A stretch of DNA of 39,639 nucleotides from a virus. Under the pieces are notes generated by a model. The model searched no databases and had not been told where the DNA came from. It saw only the letters and a list, made by a program, of their open reading frames with translations. Every line of letters begins with the position of its first letter. The first letter of the stretch is position 1. The DNA lies in the IMG/VR virus record IMGVR_UViG_3300047383_000800, positions 1 to 39,639 of that record; one strand, 5' to 3'. The position numbers were made by a program, and so were the translations under genes. Below are positions 1-9,217 of this stretch, piece after piece.

Positions 1-20
1 TATTTGATTTTGTAAAGATT

Positions 21-413
21 ATGTTTACAAAACCTAATCAATACAAGAATGTAAAGAACTTTAATAAGAAGAGACATCACTTCATGATTAACAGATTTTT
101 TGCTATTAAATATCCATCAAACGCACATTTATTTAATGTAAATGGAATTAATGGTAATGCTGTTATCGATAGCTGGCACATGGTATCTTCAAGATTTAGA
201 TCAGTTCCAGGATGGATATACACTAAAACTAAGAAGGCAGCACCAAAGCCTAAAAAATCAAAAAAAGAATATATACCTAAAGAAGAAACAATCAAATTCT
301 TTTTACAAAGACATGAGATTGGAATGAGAGAATTCAATGATCTTAAGAAATTTAATCCTATTGAATTAAACGAAAGTTTATTGAAATTAGAAAATACAAT
401 GCAGGTATATTAA
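21..413 (+). CDS. probable clamp-loader small subunit (T4 gp62-like)
   Basis: The protein has 130 residues. After a basic start it has the block FMINRFFAIKYPSNAHLFN, then NGINGNAVIDSWHMVSSRF, a Pro/Lys-rich linker (about 72-87) and a helical C-terminus ending ELNESLLKLE. This order (F-x-INR, a phenylalanine/asparagine stretch, a helix ending in RF, then helices) matches what I know of short gp62 proteins from marine T4-like phages, which with gp44 load the gp45 sliding clamp. T4 gp62 itself is longer (187 residues) and not obviously similar. The true neighbours on the left are outside the window. The ATG at 21 is the first start. The next gene begins one base after the stop, so the two are probably cotranscribed. 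The gp62 assignment is remembered family similarity and remains tentative. Confidence 0.5.
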   Translation: MFTKPNQYKNVKNFNKKRHHFMINRFFAIKYPSNAHLFNVNGINGNAVIDSWHMVSSRFRSVPGWIYTKTKKAAPKPKKSKKEYIPKEETIKFFLQRHEIGMREFNDLKKFNPIELNESLLKLENTMQVY

Positions 414-414
414 T

Positions 415-1068
415 ATGATTAGCTATTACGACTTTAATGAAGTGGTAACAGTCATCGACACCACTCTATTCAAATATAATTACATTGATAATAAAATTAT
501 CACACTGATAAAAAATCAATTAGATTATAGGGTTGTTAATGACGGATCTCTTTTAATTAGCAAAGATCAGCTAGATTTATTTCTAAAGAAAAATTTCCAA
601 AACGATATTAATAGAATAAACGCAACGGGCTTTGAACAATTTCATAAGGAAGCTACTACTGTTTATTTTTTACATAAAATAATAAACGATTTTTTAAATC
701 TAGAATACGTTAAAATAACAATCAATAAAAATAAATCCTACAGTAGACTATCCGAAATAGACGGTGTCAAAACCCTTAGATTTAATTTTAAAGTTTTAGC
801 AGGCACTTTTAAATTATACGATATCTTTCAACAAAAGGAAGATCTTGATGAAATAAACAATACTTTAATTTCATTAGGCCTAATGAAGAAGAACGTGCCG
901 TATGCTAGACATTATGCTTCTCATATATTTAATGCATTAGATTCTTTTGTAAGATCTAGGGAAGGATCGGATGGAAAAGAATTCGATACAGCGCTTGATC
1001 TCATGGATTGTATAGAATCAAAAATCCAGGATGATAATCCTAAGATATTATTAATCACTGATTACTAG
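415..1068 (+). CDS. hypothetical protein
   Basis: The product is an unrecognised 217-residue protein, rich in Asn, Lys, Ile and Leu, with no signal peptide or membrane segment. It looks mostly helical in residues 1-100, has a likely beta stretch around 100-130 (VKITINKN, LRFNFKVLAG), and a helical end. It begins one base after the gp62-like gene, so the two are very likely translated together, which suggests a replication-linked or regulatory role. In T4 the gene after 62 is regA, but this protein is much longer and I see no RegA signature. Function unknown. Confidence 0.75.
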   Translation: MISYYDFNEVVTVIDTTLFKYNYIDNKIITLIKNQLDYRVVNDGSLLISKDQLDLFLKKNFQNDINRINATGFEQFHKEATTVYFLHKIINDFLNLEYVKITINKNKSYSRLSEIDGVKTLRFNFKVLAGTFKLYDIFQQKEDLDEINNTLISLGLMKKNVPYARHYASHIFNALDSFVRSREGSDGKEFDTALDLMDCIESKIQDDNPKILLITDY

Positions 1069-1080
1069 CTTTCTTTAACG

Positions 1081-1090
1081 AATATATAGT
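1081..1090 (+). promoter_or_regulatory. candidate late promoter motif (AATATATAGT)
   Basis: AATATATAGT lies 20 bases before the ATG of the 649-residue virion gene. Close copies occur before the sheath gene (5596), tube gene (8328), the gene at 10472 and those at 38042 and 38275. Role inferred from repetition and position. Confidence 0.4.
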
Positions 1091-1110
1091 CAAAAGATAC
1101 TAGAAATTAA

Positions 1111-3060
1111 ATGGTAACAGGATATACTGCAAACGAATACGGAGATCAGCTAATAGCGTCATTACAGGATCCTTTTCAGAATGTAATTAAGATTACTGAC
1201 TGGGAAATTATAGCAGGTTTAACAACACCACAGACAAAGGGAAAGGTAATTGTTATTGCTGGCTCTCCCACGATACAAGGGATAGGTACAGATTTTACTT
1301 ATCTTTCTAACGCAGATGAAATTGTATTAGGTAACAAAATATTTCAAGTTGAGAGTGTACCGGATGCATACACTTTGAAATTAACAACATCTCCTAATTT
1401 TTCTACACAGCCTTCGGGAATAGATTATTTTTTAGTTCCAGATCAAAGCAATAAATTTGACTATGAATTTAGATGGTCACAGACGGGAGGTTCTTTTTCT
1501 GAATTTACAGAATTAAATAAAACTTCAAATATTGGAGATTTGTTTAGTTTAGATTTTGATGGAAGTCTTCCTCTTTATTTAGATTTAAAGGCTGAGGTTT
1601 CTGCTCTTTCGGGAGGAAACTCGCTTTCTCTTATATCTATAACATATACAACCGAAACAACTGAAGGAATTGTAGAAGCGTGTCCTAATTTTTGTGTAGA
1701 ATGTTTAGATCCATTCTCAATGGACGGATGTGCCAATATTATTGTAGAAGAATGTAACGACAATTTATTCAATCCATATAATCTAAGTAAGTCAACTAAG
1801 TTTGTTAAACAGATTTCAGGATTAGTAAATAACATATTTGGACACGAAGTTAATTATTTTAGAACTGAACCAGATATGAGGACAGAAGATGTTACTCTAA
1901 TGGAATATAGTTTACATAATGTAGTGGATAATCAAACTATTAAGATTTTAGTTCCTGGAAATGAATTTCCGGAAGAAAGCATTACCTTTGATATATTTGG
2001 AATGGATTTCGCAGATTTTGAAATTCACATTACACAAGAAGAATTCGATAGAGCATTTGGAGAAAGAGATTCTAACGGAAATCTTATAAAAAGCAGATAT
2101 CCTAGATCTAAAGACTATATGTATATTCCTATTATTAATAGAATGTACGAAGTTCATACTATAGCATTGGCCGATGAATTTAATAAAACTAATTCTTATT
2201 GGAGAGTAATGCTTAAGAAGTATCAAGAAAGAACTTCAGTATCTAAAAATGAATTTGATGCAGCCACTGACGTATTAACAACGGGCGTAGAAGAGATTTT
2301 CGGAGAAAGACAAAGAGAGGAGCAAGAAAAGGACACTAACCCTCAGCAATTTCAAACCGTACTTTCAGCATATAAGGATGGAATTAGAAAATTCTATAAT
2401 AAATCACTAGATATTATAGATTTTGATCTTAAAAATAGATGGACCGTCGTTAGTAAGAATTATTATGATTTAAGTAAAATTGTAGAAAATGAAATAGCAA
2501 TTGAATATGAAGAAAACTCTAGCCTTCAATTAGGTAAAAACATTGCATTTTCTGCATGGTTTAATCCTAGATTTTCTAGTGGAACAGGAGATCATTTTGT
2601 TATAGGAGATTCTACCGCACTAACCGGATTTAAAACATACATCAACGATACGGAATTCAAAATTATGGTAAATGGAAATACTACTACATTTAATCATGGC
2701 CTTAATCTATCTCAAAAATGGTATGGTTTTGTTTTAAATATTAGTAATGAATTTTCATCAATAAGTCTTAGCATATATACTATTAATGATGCAGGCCTTC
2801 CACAATCTTCTTCTGGTAAATTATTAGAAGAATTTAATGAAGTAAAACCATTGAATGAAGTATGGAATTCAAATAGTAAATTCCAATTAAGAGGAAATGG
2901 AATGTATATGACAAATATTAGAATATTCGATCAAATGATAGAAGAGGAACAAAGATCTAATATATTAAATCAATACATAGTTAGAGATAATCAATTGTCA
3001 AGGGTGATAGACAATGCAATACCGAGTATAGGTTTTCAGAAATTTAAGCACACCAAGTAA
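1111..3060 (+). CDS. putative virion neck/tail protein with LamG-like C-terminus
   Basis: A 649-residue protein lying immediately before the terminase genes, where T4 carries neck genes 13-15. Residues 1-120 look like a beta-rich tail-protein domain. A Cys-rich patch follows (about 190-215: CPNFCVEC, DGCANIIVEEC). The middle contains YMYIPIINRMYEVHTIAL followed by YWRVMLKKYQERTSV, a pattern I associate with T4 gp14-like neck proteins. Residues about 465-620 look like a concanavalin/LamG jelly-roll (AFSAWFNPRFSSGTGDHFVI, KWYGFVLNI, NIRIFDQ), often a sugar-binding domain in tails. A candidate late promoter is 20 bases upstream. A neck protein fused to a decoration or receptor-binding lectin domain is possible; the exact role is unknown. 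Confidence 0.6.
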   Translation: MVTGYTANEYGDQLIASLQDPFQNVIKITDWEIIAGLTTPQTKGKVIVIAGSPTIQGIGTDFTYLSNADEIVLGNKIFQVESVPDAYTLKLTTSPNFSTQPSGIDYFLVPDQSNKFDYEFRWSQTGGSFSEFTELNKTSNIGDLFSLDFDGSLPLYLDLKAEVSALSGGNSLSLISITYTTETTEGIVEACPNFCVECLDPFSMDGCANIIVEECNDNLFNPYNLSKSTKFVKQISGLVNNIFGHEVNYFRTEPDMRTEDVTLMEYSLHNVVDNQTIKILVPGNEFPEESITFDIFGMDFADFEIHITQEEFDRAFGERDSNGNLIKSRYPRSKDYMYIPIINRMYEVHTIALADEFNKTNSYWRVMLKKYQERTSVSKNEFDAATDVLTTGVEEIFGERQREEQEKDTNPQQFQTVLSAYKDGIRKFYNKSLDIIDFDLKNRWTVVSKNYYDLSKIVENEIAIEYEENSSLQLGKNIAFSAWFNPRFSSGTGDHFVIGDSTALTGFKTYINDTEFKIMVNGNTTTFNHGLNLSQKWYGFVLNISNEFSSISLSIYTINDAGLPQSSSGKLLEEFNEVKPLNEVWNSNSKFQLRGNGMYMTNIRIFDQMIEEEQRSNILNQYIVRDNQLSRVIDNAIPSIGFQKFKHTK

Positions 3061-3062
3061 TT

Positions 3063-3076
3063 AGGATAAATATCCT
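3063..3076 (+). repeat. small palindrome between virion and TerS genes
   Basis: AGGATAAATATCCT is a perfect inverted repeat in the 31-base gap. It has no T-run, so a full terminator is unlikely; it could be an operator, processing site or weak hairpin. Confidence 0.3.
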
Positions 3077-3091
3077 ATAAAACTAAAACTT

Positions 3092-3745
3092 ATGTCAGAA
3101 GAAAAGAAATCAATAAAAGACCAGGCTGAAGATATTAGAAAAGAGCTTGATGAACTTATTGGCGAAAGTGTAGATATAACTGAAACCACGGACACAGATC
3201 CTGGGTTTCTTCCTATTCAACCTAAAGAAGTTCTACCTTCTTTTGGAGAATTAAAAAATAGATCTTCTAAAACAGCTAAAAAAACAATAACCGCCCTTAT
3301 GAAATTTTATCTTGCAGAAGATATTATTGAAAAGGACGAATATATTGCAGCTAAGAAAAAGATGGATGAAATGACAATGTCATCTCTCGTTTATCAATTA
3401 CAGGCCGGTGAAAGAGCCCTTACAACTCTATTAGAAACTATAGAAGATGGAGAACTAGCACCAAGAATGTTTGAAGTTCTTGCAACTCTACAAAAGTCAA
3501 TGTTAGATATTATTAAATCTCAAACAATGTATTTAATGGCAACTGAGGAAAGTGCTAAAAGAATTTCTAGAGATATAGAAATTTACAAAAAGAGAGATGA
3601 TGTTAGAGAAATAGAAGAATCAGGAGGTTCCACTGGTGATTCTGCGGTTCAGAGAGGAACTAAAGACCTTATGAGAATGATTCGATCTGGTATTAATGAT
3701 TCTGAGGTCGAAGATATCGAAGATGTAGAACCTAACGAAGAATAA
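3092..3745 (+). CDS. terminase small subunit (gp16-like)
   Basis: The protein has 217 residues with acidic ends and a helical middle. Residues about 110-155 (LETIEDGELAPRMFEVLATL, then QKSMLDIIKSQTMYL) match the central long-helix pair of T4 gp16 (a PRHMEVFATL-type block in T4), the ring-forming subunit that recognises concatemeric DNA and stimulates the gp17 ATPase. The N-terminal 60 residues and acidic tail (EVEDIEDVEPNEE) are probably disordered. It is longer than T4 gp16 (164 residues). It sits two bases before gp17, the canonical order. Assignment rests on position plus the central motif. Confidence 0.75.
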   Translation: MSEEKKSIKDQAEDIRKELDELIGESVDITETTDTDPGFLPIQPKEVLPSFGELKNRSSKTAKKTITALMKFYLAEDIIEKDEYIAAKKKMDEMTMSSLVYQLQAGERALTTLLETIEDGELAPRMFEVLATLQKSMLDIIKSQTMYLMATEESAKRISRDIEIYKKRDDVREIEESGGSTGDSAVQRGTKDLMRMIRSGINDSEVEDIEDVEPNEE

Positions 3746-3747
3746 TA

Positions 3748-5574
3748 ATGAGCGATTACGTAGGAGATAATATGTGGATTCCGAAAGGAGACAAAAGCGA
3801 TCCTGGTCAAAAGCTAGTATGGTCAACTAAGAATGTTAATGACCTTTTAGTAGCACTAGATAAAGGATATCGTCCACAGGTTTCTATGCCATTTTATGAA
3901 GGTAAGCAGTTCTTACGTAAAGGTAATATTGTATTTGAATACACTGAAGAAGAAATTACAGAGTTAGCTAAATGCGCAAATGACATCGTTTATTTTGCAG
4001 AAAAATACGCAGTAGTAATGACGGATGAGGGTATTCAACAAGTAAAGCTTAGGGAATATCAGAAAGAATTATTACACGATTTTCAAAACGAAAGATTTAA
4101 TATTGTTCTTGCTTCTAGACAAATGGGTAAAACCGTAACTGCTTCTATTTTTAACGCATGGTATTTGACCTTTAATTACGATAAGACAACTTTATTATTA
4201 GCTAATAAATCTGACTCAACGAAAGAAATTATAGATAAAGCAAAGGTAGTTATTGAAAACCTTCCTTTCTTTATGAAGCCTGGAATTATTAAATATGACG
4301 TAATGAACGTGCGTTCAGATAATGGGTGTAGATTAGTTGGACAGTCAACTACTGCAAAATCAGGTATTGGATTTACAATTCATAATTTATATCTTGATGA
4401 GTTTGCTCACGTCCATCCAACAATAGTAAATTCATTCTATGAAAACGTATATCCAACGCTCTCAGCTTCAAAGGTATCGAGAATTAACATCACTTCAACT
4501 CCAAATGGTTTTAATAAGTTCTATGAAATATACGCAGCTGCCGAAAGAGGAGATAATGAATATAAAGCTACGAGGATCGATTGGTGGCAACACCCTGACA
4601 GAAATGATGAGTGGTATAAAAGAGAACTTGGAAATTTAGGTTCTGAAGAAGCGTTCAATAGACAATATGGAAATGAATTCGTAAGTTCTTCTAATCTATT
4701 ATTAAGCCCAATGGTTATGAAAACCATGAGAAAGAATTCACATGAATTTGTATGGCACGATTTAGAAGATTTTGAAAATATACAAATAGACACTAAAGGA
4801 TTCCTAGGATTTCATAAAGATTTTGATCCTGAAGAAGCAAGGGACTCTCAGCGATTCTTTTTGTTTTCAGTAGACATTGCAGAAGGCAACGGAGGTGATT
4901 ACTCGGTAATTAATATTTTTGAAGTAGAACCAATGGAAGATAAAGATATAATTGATTCTGTGACACCCGGTGCAATGTATGATTTTTTTAGATTAAATCA
5001 AGTTGCAGTGTTTAGGTCTAACGAACACGTAATTGAAGATTTTGCAAAAGTATTATATACGCTAGGTGTTGAAATATTTAATCCTGAGAATATTAAGATG
5101 ATTATAGAATTTAATACGTACGGTTCTATTCTATTAAAATATCTACAAACAGTTTACCCTTCTAGAAATGAATTTGAAGACGAGATGGTTTTAAGATTTA
5201 AACATAGACACGATTCAAGAGCATTAAAACCAGGTATAAAATTAAAAGCCGATAATAAATCTGTATTTTGTCAAAACTTTAAAAAATTAATTGAAAATAA
5301 TAGAATAAAAATTAATGACACAGAGACAGTAAATGAAGCTAGTTTATTCGGTAGTCTTAGAAATGGCAGTTATGGTGCACAGATGGGAAATGACGATATA
5401 ATTATGACCGGAATTACTGCTACGGAATTTTTTGGAACTACAGACTATGCAGACTACATCGAAGAACTTTTAGATTTTATAGACAAAGAAAAGTACGAAT
5501 TAATGGAAAAAATACTATATCAGCAAAATGATTCAGCAGGAGATATGCAATATGATATTTATGACCTGATATAG
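3748..5574 (+). CDS. terminase large subunit (gp17-like packaging ATPase/nuclease)
   Basis: This motor protein translocates DNA into the prohead and cuts concatemers. It has 608 residues, against 610 in T4 gp17. The ATPase half shows Walker A SRQMGKT at 123-129, Walker B LYLDE at 214-218 and coupling motif TSTPNG at 249-254. The nuclease half has the acidic triad of an RNase H-like fold: SVDIAEG (D376), IIEFN (E454) and GNDD (D549/D550). All catalytic residues look intact. It starts two bases after the small subunit stop in a TAATAATG context, implying translational coupling. Confidence 0.95.
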   Translation: MSDYVGDNMWIPKGDKSDPGQKLVWSTKNVNDLLVALDKGYRPQVSMPFYEGKQFLRKGNIVFEYTEEEITELAKCANDIVYFAEKYAVVMTDEGIQQVKLREYQKELLHDFQNERFNIVLASRQMGKTVTASIFNAWYLTFNYDKTTLLLANKSDSTKEIIDKAKVVIENLPFFMKPGIIKYDVMNVRSDNGCRLVGQSTTAKSGIGFTIHNLYLDEFAHVHPTIVNSFYENVYPTLSASKVSRINITSTPNGFNKFYEIYAAAERGDNEYKATRIDWWQHPDRNDEWYKRELGNLGSEEAFNRQYGNEFVSSSNLLLSPMVMKTMRKNSHEFVWHDLEDFENIQIDTKGFLGFHKDFDPEEARDSQRFFLFSVDIAEGNGGDYSVINIFEVEPMEDKDIIDSVTPGAMYDFFRLNQVAVFRSNEHVIEDFAKVLYTLGVEIFNPENIKMIIEFNTYGSILLKYLQTVYPSRNEFEDEMVLRFKHRHDSRALKPGIKLKADNKSVFCQNFKKLIENNRIKINDTETVNEASLFGSLRNGSYGAQMGNDDIIMTGITATEFFGTTDYADYIEELLDFIDKEKYELMEKILYQQNDSAGDMQYDIYDLI

Positions 5575-5595
5575 AGTAAAATCCAAAATTACACG

Positions 5596-5605
5596 GATAT
5601 ATAGA
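5596..5605 (+). promoter_or_regulatory. candidate late promoter motif (GATATATAGA)
   Basis: This copy of the ATATATAG motif lies 28 bases before the sheath ATG, in a 59-base gap otherwise filled with an A-rich leader. Inferred from its recurrence before virion genes. Confidence 0.4.
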
Positions 5606-5633
5606 TTAAATAAAAAAATAAAATTAAATAACT

Positions 5634-8324
5634 ATGGCACTAAGTCCTCAATTATTACAATTCAAGAGTTCAGGCGTTTACAGATTAGAATTTGATAAAT
5701 CTCAAACAGCTAACATTGACGTATCTACTCTTAGACTGGTTGTTGGTCACTCAAGAAAAGGACCTTATAATACACCAGTATTAATCGAAAACGTTGAAGC
5801 TTTCATTCAAGTGTATGGAAACATTGACAAGTCGTTAGAGAAAAAAGGAATGTTCTTTCATAGATCAGCACAGGCTGCTCTTTCAAGAGGTCCTATCTTA
5901 GCTCTTAACCTTGCAGGTTTTGATTCAAATGATGTAGCTTCAGCTATACAAGTTTCAACGAACGGATCTTACTCTACTGAAGCAGTGATGGAAAGACCAG
6001 CTGGAAATACATGGGTAGCAGGAGATGCTATTCCTGGTACTGGATCACCTGAACAGGCTCCATTAGCAACTTCTATTTCAGATGCGGCACCAGCTACACT
6101 TTCAGTAGACGGTTTAACTTTAACATTAGCAGGTGTAGATTTAACATCTAGCCTACAAGGTACTTTCTATTTACTTTCAGATGCAGGTAGCGAACCTCAT
6201 ATCGCAGCAAGTGCTCAATTTGACGGTACCGATACTGTGATTACAGCAGCAGCTATTATTAATTCAAATCATGAAGATACTTCAACTAGCTTTAATATTT
6301 ATGATATGGCATCGACTATCGCTGAAGTATTACCAGACACATACTCAGAAGCTGATGTAACTGCAGACTTTACTGTTGCAACATATCCTGAATTAGGTCA
6401 TCAAACTGGAGACTATCCTTATGCTAGTTTCTTTGACACTGACAAATTTATGATTCCTTCTGATGAAAAGGTATTACAAACTTTAAATGCAGGTCCAGAT
6501 TATACTGATCCTAATCAGGTATTAAACTTTGTAAACATCAAACAAACACCTATCACAGTTTTTTCAAGAAAAGCTCAAGATACTGCAGGATTTGATATTA
6601 CTGCAAGAGAATGGTATGGTGAAGGAAATGTTCCAGCATATTTAAATGACAAAGATTTAATGTCAGATTACATGATAGATGTATTTGTATTCAAAGGTTC
6701 TTTTGATGCAGCTGCAATGGATACGGACCCAGTTTACGGATATTACTTTGATAGTAAAGGTTTAAGAAAAGATTTATTAGAACAATTTGCAAACTTAAGA
6801 CAAGTTGAAATGATAGGTTCTTATACTGGTTCTATGCTTCCAGGTTTTAAAGACTTAGAAGGAAGAAACATGTATGTTGAAACAATGATTAACGCTGAAG
6901 CTAGAAGAACAGGTTTATTCTGTGCAATCGATGAAATTTCAGTAACTGATGAATCAGCTGAAACTCCAATTGATTTAGTTGGACACACATTCAATGAAGG
7001 TGCACAAGATCAAGTGGTATTATCATATGATATTCAAAACAGATCTCACGCAGTAGATATGACAGATGTTGTATATTCTGCAAATGGAACAGATGCAGTC
7101 TTTACATATAGTGGAGCTGGTAGCTTTTCACCTGAATTCAAAAAAGGAAACTACTTTAGAAGTGGAGACAGATTAGTTTTAATTTCTCAAGTAATTAGAT
7201 CTACTTCAGGTGCAAACACGGTTTATACTGTTAAATTAACTGAAGCTGCTCCAGTAGTATTTAATGGATTCTATGTAGAATCTTTAGAAGATGCAGCGGT
7301 TTCATACGCTCCATTTGTATTAAATGGCGCCGTGATTGAAGGAGAAACTATCAATTCATGTTTAGAAGCAATAAAAGTAGGAACAGGTTTAGCTACAGGT
7401 TTAGTAGATAAAGATGCAATCGACTTCAGATACATTGTTGATACATTCGCTTCTTTTGATGGACAACTAAGAAACAAAATACAATTATCTCAATTAGCAA
7501 AAGAAAGACAAAATGCGTCAGCTATCTTAAACGCTCCAATGATAAAGGACTTTAAAGCTTCGACTGACCCTTCATTTACTTCTTCTTTTGATGGATCATT
7601 CCAAACTTCATTTATTCCAGATGGAGGTAATTTAGATAAAAACCCAACATCACTATACACATTACCAAGTATCGCAGATGGTGCAAATTATGCATTCTAC
7701 TACGGACCTGGTCTTATTGTAAGAGAAAATGGAAAAGACGTAATGGTTCCACCAGCTGCGTATGTATCTAATAATTACATAGACAAATACACAGACGCTT
7801 TACCATGGTCAATCGTTGCTGGTCCAAGAAGAGGTGTTGTTGCTGGAACTAATGTTGCAGGAGCTGAATACTCTTTTGACAAAGCAGACAGAGACATTCT
7901 AGAGCCATTCGGATATAACCCAATCGTATTCCAAAGAGGAGTTGGTTTAACTATCTTAGGAAATAAAACTGCACAGCAGTCTATTAAATCATCGCTATCT
8001 TCAGCTCACGTTAGAGAAGTGTTAATTTACATTCAAGATGCAATGGCAGATATTCTTAAAGATTACGTATTTGAATTTAATAATGCACAAACTCGTTTAG
8101 AAATAAAAACTCTAGCAGATTCATTAATGGAATCTATTAGACAAGATGGTGGTGTTTATGACTTTAAAAACGTAATGGACCAATCAAATAACACAGGTGA
8201 AGTAATTGATAACAACATAGGTATCATAGATACATTTGTTGAGCCAGTTAAAGGTTTAGAAATAGTTGTACATAGAACAACAATTCTAAATACTGGTGAA
8301 ATTTCAACCGGAAACTTTAGTTAA
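5634..8324 (+). CDS. contractile tail sheath protein (gp18-like)
   Basis: The sheath subunit polymerises around the tail tube and contracts to drive it through the envelope. The protein has 896 residues, longer than T4 gp18 (659). The N-terminus (PQLLQFKSSGVYRLEFDKS, VVGHSRKGPYNTPVLI) is the usual start of myovirus sheath proteins, and the C-terminus has the conserved helical and beta elements (REVLIYIQDAMADILKDYVF, then GLEIVVHRTTILNTGEIS) that interlock neighbouring subunits. The extra length lies in the middle (about 110-260 and 430-560), expected to be surface-exposed insertions. It is followed by the tube gene, as in T4. Confidence 0.92.
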   Translation: MALSPQLLQFKSSGVYRLEFDKSQTANIDVSTLRLVVGHSRKGPYNTPVLIENVEAFIQVYGNIDKSLEKKGMFFHRSAQAALSRGPILALNLAGFDSNDVASAIQVSTNGSYSTEAVMERPAGNTWVAGDAIPGTGSPEQAPLATSISDAAPATLSVDGLTLTLAGVDLTSSLQGTFYLLSDAGSEPHIAASAQFDGTDTVITAAAIINSNHEDTSTSFNIYDMASTIAEVLPDTYSEADVTADFTVATYPELGHQTGDYPYASFFDTDKFMIPSDEKVLQTLNAGPDYTDPNQVLNFVNIKQTPITVFSRKAQDTAGFDITAREWYGEGNVPAYLNDKDLMSDYMIDVFVFKGSFDAAAMDTDPVYGYYFDSKGLRKDLLEQFANLRQVEMIGSYTGSMLPGFKDLEGRNMYVETMINAEARRTGLFCAIDEISVTDESAETPIDLVGHTFNEGAQDQVVLSYDIQNRSHAVDMTDVVYSANGTDAVFTYSGAGSFSPEFKKGNYFRSGDRLVLISQVIRSTSGANTVYTVKLTEAAPVVFNGFYVESLEDAAVSYAPFVLNGAVIEGETINSCLEAIKVGTGLATGLVDKDAIDFRYIVDTFASFDGQLRNKIQLSQLAKERQNASAILNAPMIKDFKASTDPSFTSSFDGSFQTSFIPDGGNLDKNPTSLYTLPSIADGANYAFYYGPGLIVRENGKDVMVPPAAYVSNNYIDKYTDALPWSIVAGPRRGVVAGTNVAGAEYSFDKADRDILEPFGYNPIVFQRGVGLTILGNKTAQQSIKSSLSSAHVREVLIYIQDAMADILKDYVFEFNNAQTRLEIKTLADSLMESIRQDGGVYDFKNVMDQSNNTGEVIDNNIGIIDTFVEPVKGLEIVVHRTTILNTGEISTGNFS

Positions 8325-8327
8325 AAA

Positions 8328-8339
8328 GATATATAATAA
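8328..8339 (+). promoter_or_regulatory. candidate late promoter motif (AGATATATAATA)
   Basis: An ATATATA motif directly after the sheath stop codon and 20 bases before the tube ATG. It would give separate high expression of the tube gene. Confidence 0.35.
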
Positions 8340-8359
8340 AAATAAAACATTAAAGACTT

Positions 8360-8914
8360 ATGGCTTTACCACATTATTCACAAGATCAAACAAGCAAGGC
8401 GGGTAGACAGTTTGAACCAGTACAAGGAAACTTATTCGAGGTAACTATTTTACCTCCAGCTGGTGTAGCTGATGCACCCTTACTACTTCAACACGTTAAC
8501 ACAATTGGCGGGTTAGAATTATACAAAGAAGCAGGTACCGTCGAACAAAAATACAAGTTCTCAAAGAGATCTTATGCTGGTATGCCAGATGATACTTCAC
8601 TTACAGTGTCTATCAATTTCTCTTTAAACTTAAATGACGCAAACCAAGCTTATTTATATAAAACAATGAGACAATGGTATAACTTAGCTTATAATCCACA
8701 AACTGGAGAAATGGGCTTAAAGAAAGATTATACTGGAACAATTGTAATCGTTCAATTTAACAGAGCTGGAGATATTTTCAGAACTGTTACTCTTGAAGAT
8801 TGCTGGATTTCTTCTGGACTTCCATTCACTAACGACTTAAGTTATGAATCTCCAGAAGCTGCTGCGATGGATGTATCATGGAGATGTGATACCTTCAAAG
8901 AAGTATTAGCTTAA
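8360..8914 (+). CDS. tail tube protein (gp19-like)
   Basis: The product has 184 residues (T4 gp19: 163). It should form the hexameric-ring inner tube of the tail. The fold is predicted beta-rich, with recognisable elements NLFEVTILPP near the start, the SLTVSINFSLNL strand pair, a helix with MRQWYNLAYN, and a C-terminal DCWISSGLPFTNDLSYES strand-turn followed by MDVSWRCDTF. These match the T4-type tube family in order. It lies right after the sheath gene and ends at a strong terminator. Confidence 0.9.
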   Translation: MALPHYSQDQTSKAGRQFEPVQGNLFEVTILPPAGVADAPLLLQHVNTIGGLELYKEAGTVEQKYKFSKRSYAGMPDDTSLTVSINFSLNLNDANQAYLYKTMRQWYNLAYNPQTGEMGLKKDYTGTIVIVQFNRAGDIFRTVTLEDCWISSGLPFTNDLSYESPEAAAMDVSWRCDTFKEVLA

Positions 8915-8926
8915 TTTATTAAAACT

Positions 8927-8957
8927 AGGACGGTCTATATTCGGCCGTCCTATTTTT
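8927..8957 (+). terminator. rho-independent terminator after tail tube gene
   Basis: AGGACGG (8927-8933) pairs with CCGTCCT (8945-8951), followed by a T-rich run. It closes the sheath-tube unit. Confidence 0.85.
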
Positions 8958-8991
8958 ATGAAACAAAAATATAATATATTGATATAATAAT

Positions 8992-9210
8992 ATGTCCAGT
9001 AAATTAACAAAGAAATTACAGGTTTTACTCTCAGAGGAAGAGGTATTCATAATTAATAGGATTATCTTAAATGAAGCAATTGAAAATGGAGAAAGGCCGG
9101 TTTCGGTTTCTGCGTTCATTAGGGACCTGATTAGACAAGAAATAAACAAGAAAAGCGATCTTCAAAAGAGTTGGGATCGAAATAGAATTAAACAACTCAA
9201 ATCTAAATAA
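8992..9210 (+). CDS. ribbon-helix-helix-like small protein
   Basis: A 72-residue basic protein. It shows a short strand (KLQVLLSEEE) followed by two helices (VFIINRIILNEAIE and VSAFIRDLIRQEINKK), the arrangement of Arc/CopG ribbon-helix-helix DNA-binding proteins. The second helix, S-A-F-I-R-D-L-I-R, fits that family well. The C-terminal tail is Lys/Arg-rich. It lies between the tube terminator and the tail-assembly gene, 7 bases before the latter. A transcriptional regulator inside the virion block is unusual, and a structural role cannot be excluded. Confidence 0.65.
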   Translation: MSSKLTKKLQVLLSEEEVFIINRIILNEAIENGERPVSVSAFIRDLIRQEINKKSDLQKSWDRNRIKQLKSK

Positions 9211-9217
9211 CAATTAA

